DNA of 6,997 nt from Gammaproteobacteria bacterium. GTDB taxonomy: Bacteria > Pseudomonadota > Gammaproteobacteria > Enterobacterales > Alteromonadaceae. A program made the translations under genes and the position numbers. The stretch lies in contig JAIXSW010000344.1 in the NCBI GenBank assembly GCA_027484495.1, forward strand, positions 1 through 6,997, given 5' to 3'. Positions 5,763 to 6,997 of the stretch are shown here, piece by piece (within the stretch, counting starts at the first letter, position 1; each line of letters begins with the position of its first letter). Under the pieces are notes generated by a model. That model made no database searches. It worked only from the letters and a program-made list of their open reading frames with translations, and was not told where the DNA came from.

Positions 5763-6386
5763 CTATTTGGCTTCGCGTTTGGTCAGGATCTGGTCAACCA
5801 GACCATAATCCACCGCTTGTTGCGCGCTTAAGAAATTATCACGCTCGGTATCACGCACCACTTCTTCCAGCGTCTTGCCACAATGCTCGGCCATCAGACG
5901 ATTCAGTTTTTCTTTGATTGTCAGGATCTCGCGGGCATGGATCTCAAAATCGGTTGCCTGGCCCTGGAAACCACCCAACGGCTGATGGATCATCACACGC
6001 GCGTTCGGCAGAACATAGCGTTTGCCTTTGGTGCCACCTGATAACAGGAACGCGCCCATACTGGCTGCCTGGCCAACACAGACGGTGGCGATATCACATT
6101 TGATATACCGCATCGTGTCGTAAATGGCGAGGCCAGCGGTGACGGAGCCACCTGGCGAGTTGATATAGATGTAGATGTCTTTTTCCGGATTTTCTGATTC
6201 GAGGAACAGCAACTGCGCCACGATCAAATTGGCCATATGGTCTTCAACCTGGCCAGTCAGGAAAATAACCCGTTCTTTAAGCAGACGGGAGTAAATGTCA
6301 AAAGAACGCTCACCTTTGGCGGTTTGCTCGATGACGATGGGGACTAACGCGTTAACTAATTCATTCATATGAGGTGTTGACACCAT
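5763..6386 (-). CDS. clpP: ATP-dependent Clp protease proteolytic subunit ClpP
   Basis: ClpP is the tetradecameric serine peptidase barrel that degrades proteins threaded in by ClpX or ClpA in the cytoplasm. From ATG at 6386 it has 207 residues, the same as E. coli ClpP. The catalytic triad is visible: S109 in GQAASMG, H134 in MIHQPLGG and D183 in DTERD. NSPGG (about 76-80) forms part of the oxyanion region. A short propeptide, probably cleaved before A13 in ALVPIVIEQ, precedes the mature chain. The reading frame extends upstream to a GTG at 6434, but that codon lies inside the tig terminator hairpin and lacks a Shine-Dalgarno, whereas AGGGA stands 7 nt before the chosen ATG. A further ATG at 6368 has no ribosome binding site. 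It is first in an operon with clpX. Confidence 0.97.
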   Translation of the reverse strand: MVSTPHMNELVNALVPIVIEQTAKGERSFDIYSRLLKERVIFLTGQVEDHMANLIVAQLLFLESENPEKDIYIYINSPGGSVTAGLAIYDTMRYIKCDIATVCVGQAASMGAFLLSGGTKGKRYVLPNARVMIHQPLGGFQGQATDFEIHAREILTIKEKLNRLMAEHCGKTLEEVVRDTERDNFLSAQQAVDYGLVDQILTKREAK

Positions 6387-6393
6387 AACTGAT

Positions 6394-6398
6394 TCCCT
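6394..6398 (-). promoter_or_regulatory. clpP ribosome binding site that decides the start
   Basis: AGGGA sits 7 nt upstream of the ATG at 6384-6386. It supports the 207-residue product over the 223-residue reading from GTG at 6434. Confidence 0.8.
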
Positions 6399-6420
6399 GA
6401 AATGCGGCAGCACAAATGAA

Positions 6421-6450
6421 AATGGCCTGAACACTGCTGCTCAGGCCATT
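6421..6450 (-). terminator. Terminator hairpin between tig and clpP
   Basis: AATGGCCTGA (first arm on the minus strand, 6441-6450) pairs perfectly over 10 bp with TCAGGCCATT (6421-6430) around a 10-nt loop. The minus strand then reads TTCATTTG, so counting the last two stem bases the U-tract is TTTT then interrupted. It should terminate tig transcripts at least partly. The -10 of the clpP promoter overlaps its first arm. Confidence 0.75.
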
Positions 6451-6476
6451 AAAGCTGTCGCCCTGACTAAAGTCAA
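6448..6476 (-). promoter_or_regulatory. Sigma-70 promoter of clpP-clpX, overlapping the tig terminator
   Basis: On the minus strand TTGACT (6471-6476) and TTTAAT (6448-6453) are exactly 17 bp apart, and each matches consensus at 5 of 6. The -35 begins 2 bp after the tig stop codon. Transcription would start near 6441, at the end of the first arm of the terminator stem, giving a leader of about 55 nt. I found no sigma-32 -10 motif in the spacer, though E. coli clpP is heat-inducible; one could lie inside tig. Confidence 0.7.
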
Positions 6477-6478
6477 TC

Positions 6479-6997
6479 TTAGTTCGCAGCAGCCGGATTC
6501 ATAATTTCGTCGAACTTCGCCGCTTGTTCAGTGACTTTGGCTTTTGCCAGCACCAGATCAATGGCTTGTTCTTCCAGTGCGACGTTGCGCATACCTTGCA
6601 GCAGCTCTTTGTTGCTGTTGTAGTATTGCACCACTTCTTTTGGATCTTCGTAAGCTGAAGCAACAGTTTCAATCAGCGCCTGTACGCGGCTGTCATCAAC
6701 CTGCAGGTTGTTGGTTTTGATCACTTCACCCAGTAACAGACCTACTTTGACGCGGTCACGGGCTTGTTCAGTGAACAATGCAGCTGGCAGCTCAGGCAGG
6801 TTCTTCGCATTCATGTTCTGGCCGAAACGTTGCAGAGCCTGACGACGCAGTACTTCCACTTCGCTGTCGATCAGAGCTTGTGGCACGTCCAGTTCATGGT
6901 TTGCCAATAAACCTTTGATCACTTGCTCTTTCACTTTGCCTTTGATGGCTTGGTTCAGCTCGCGCTCCATGTTCTTGCGAACTTCGGTGTGCAGCGC
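6479..6997 (-). CDS. tig: Trigger factor, C-terminal 172 residues, truncated by window edge
   Basis: Trigger factor is the ribosome-associated chaperone and peptidyl-prolyl isomerase that meets nascent chains at the exit tunnel. The frame is open to the right edge (ALHTEVRKNMEREL at the start of what is visible), so the gene starts outside the window; the in-frame ATG at 6970 is internal. The visible part corresponds to most of the C-terminal arm domain of a protein usually about 432 residues long. Family landmarks are the VPQALIDSEVEVLRRQALQR helix, VGLLLGEVI, the ASAYEDPKEVVQYY segment and MRNVALEEQAIDLVLAKAKVTE near the end. The ribosome-binding and FKBP-type domains are not visible. It stops at TAA (6479-6481), after which come the clpP promoter and a terminator hairpin. 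Confidence 0.98.
   Translation of the reverse strand, partial: ALHTEVRKNMERELNQAIKGKVKEQVIKGLLANHELDVPQALIDSEVEVLRRQALQRFGQNMNAKNLPELPAALFTEQARDRVKVGLLLGEVIKTNNLQVDDSRVQALIETVASAYEDPKEVVQYYNSNKELLQGMRNVALEEQAIDLVLAKAKVTEQAAKFDEIMNPAAAN

Noticed and set aside
5402..5917. 171-codon plus-strand ORF antisense to clpX and clpP
   Set aside because: It crosses two clearly real genes and their spacer, resembles no family I know and has no ribosome binding site. Treated as a shadow of clpX and clpP.
5763..6434. 223-residue ClpP starting at GTG 6434
   Set aside because: The GTG lies within the terminator hairpin and lacks a Shine-Dalgarno, and the extra 16 residues are not part of the family. ATG at 6386 has AGGGA at 7 nt and gives the usual 207 residues.
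6479..6970. Complete 163-residue gene starting at ATG 6970
   Set aside because: The frame stays open to the window edge with trigger factor sequence, and the ATG matches an internal methionine of the family.
1..6997. A novel defence, mobile or biosynthetic system
   Set aside because: All coding space is accounted for by six conserved housekeeping genes in their usual order, with no insertion sequence, integrase, repeat array or orphan gene.

Overview
The window is a conserved gammaproteobacterial protein quality-control locus. All six genes lie on the minus strand, so transcription runs from high to low coordinates: tig (3' part only), clpP, clpX, lon, hupB, ppiD (5' part only). This order matches the classical enterobacterial tig-clpP-clpX-lon-hupB-ppiD neighbourhood. 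The proteins align closely, from memory, with the Escherichia coli ones, but base composition looks near 50% GC and details differ: a longer Lon C-terminus and a PpiD that keeps parvulin active-site residues. This suggests a gammaproteobacterium near but outside the Enterobacterales, perhaps Aeromonadales of moderate GC such as a Tolumonas-like genus. That placement is an inference.

Layout from right to left. The last 172 codons of trigger factor end at 6479. A promoter and a 10-bp terminator hairpin overlap in the 92-bp tig-clpP spacer. clpP (5763-6386) and clpX (4412-5692) are 70 bp apart, with a hairpin but no convincing terminator between them, and probably form one operon. The 227-bp clpX-lon spacer holds a 3'-end hairpin, a consensus DnaA box, a strong intrinsic terminator, a second terminator-like hairpin and a near-consensus sigma-32 promoter for lon (1788-4184). 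The 210-bp lon-hupB spacer has a 10-bp hairpin without a U-tract and a good sigma-70 promoter whose spacer contains an inverted repeat. hupB (1305-1577) starts at GTG and is followed by an unusually long 3' region ending in a clear terminator. ppiD begins 36 bp beyond that and runs off the left edge.

Together the genes cover the life of a protein: trigger factor meets nascent chains at the ribosome, ClpXP and Lon are the ATP-dependent cytoplasmic proteases, and PpiD is an inner-membrane periplasmic chaperone at the exit of the Sec translocon. HU is a nucleoid protein and, in E. coli, a Lon substrate. I found no mobile element, CRISPR array, RNA gene or novel multi-gene system. The interesting signals are small-scale: promoters fused to the terminator of the upstream gene, a dnaX-type slippery heptamer near the end of lon, a PpiD with an apparently intact isomerase site, an isolated DnaA box and a dyad in the hupB promoter. 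No gene-free stretch exceeds 300 bases.
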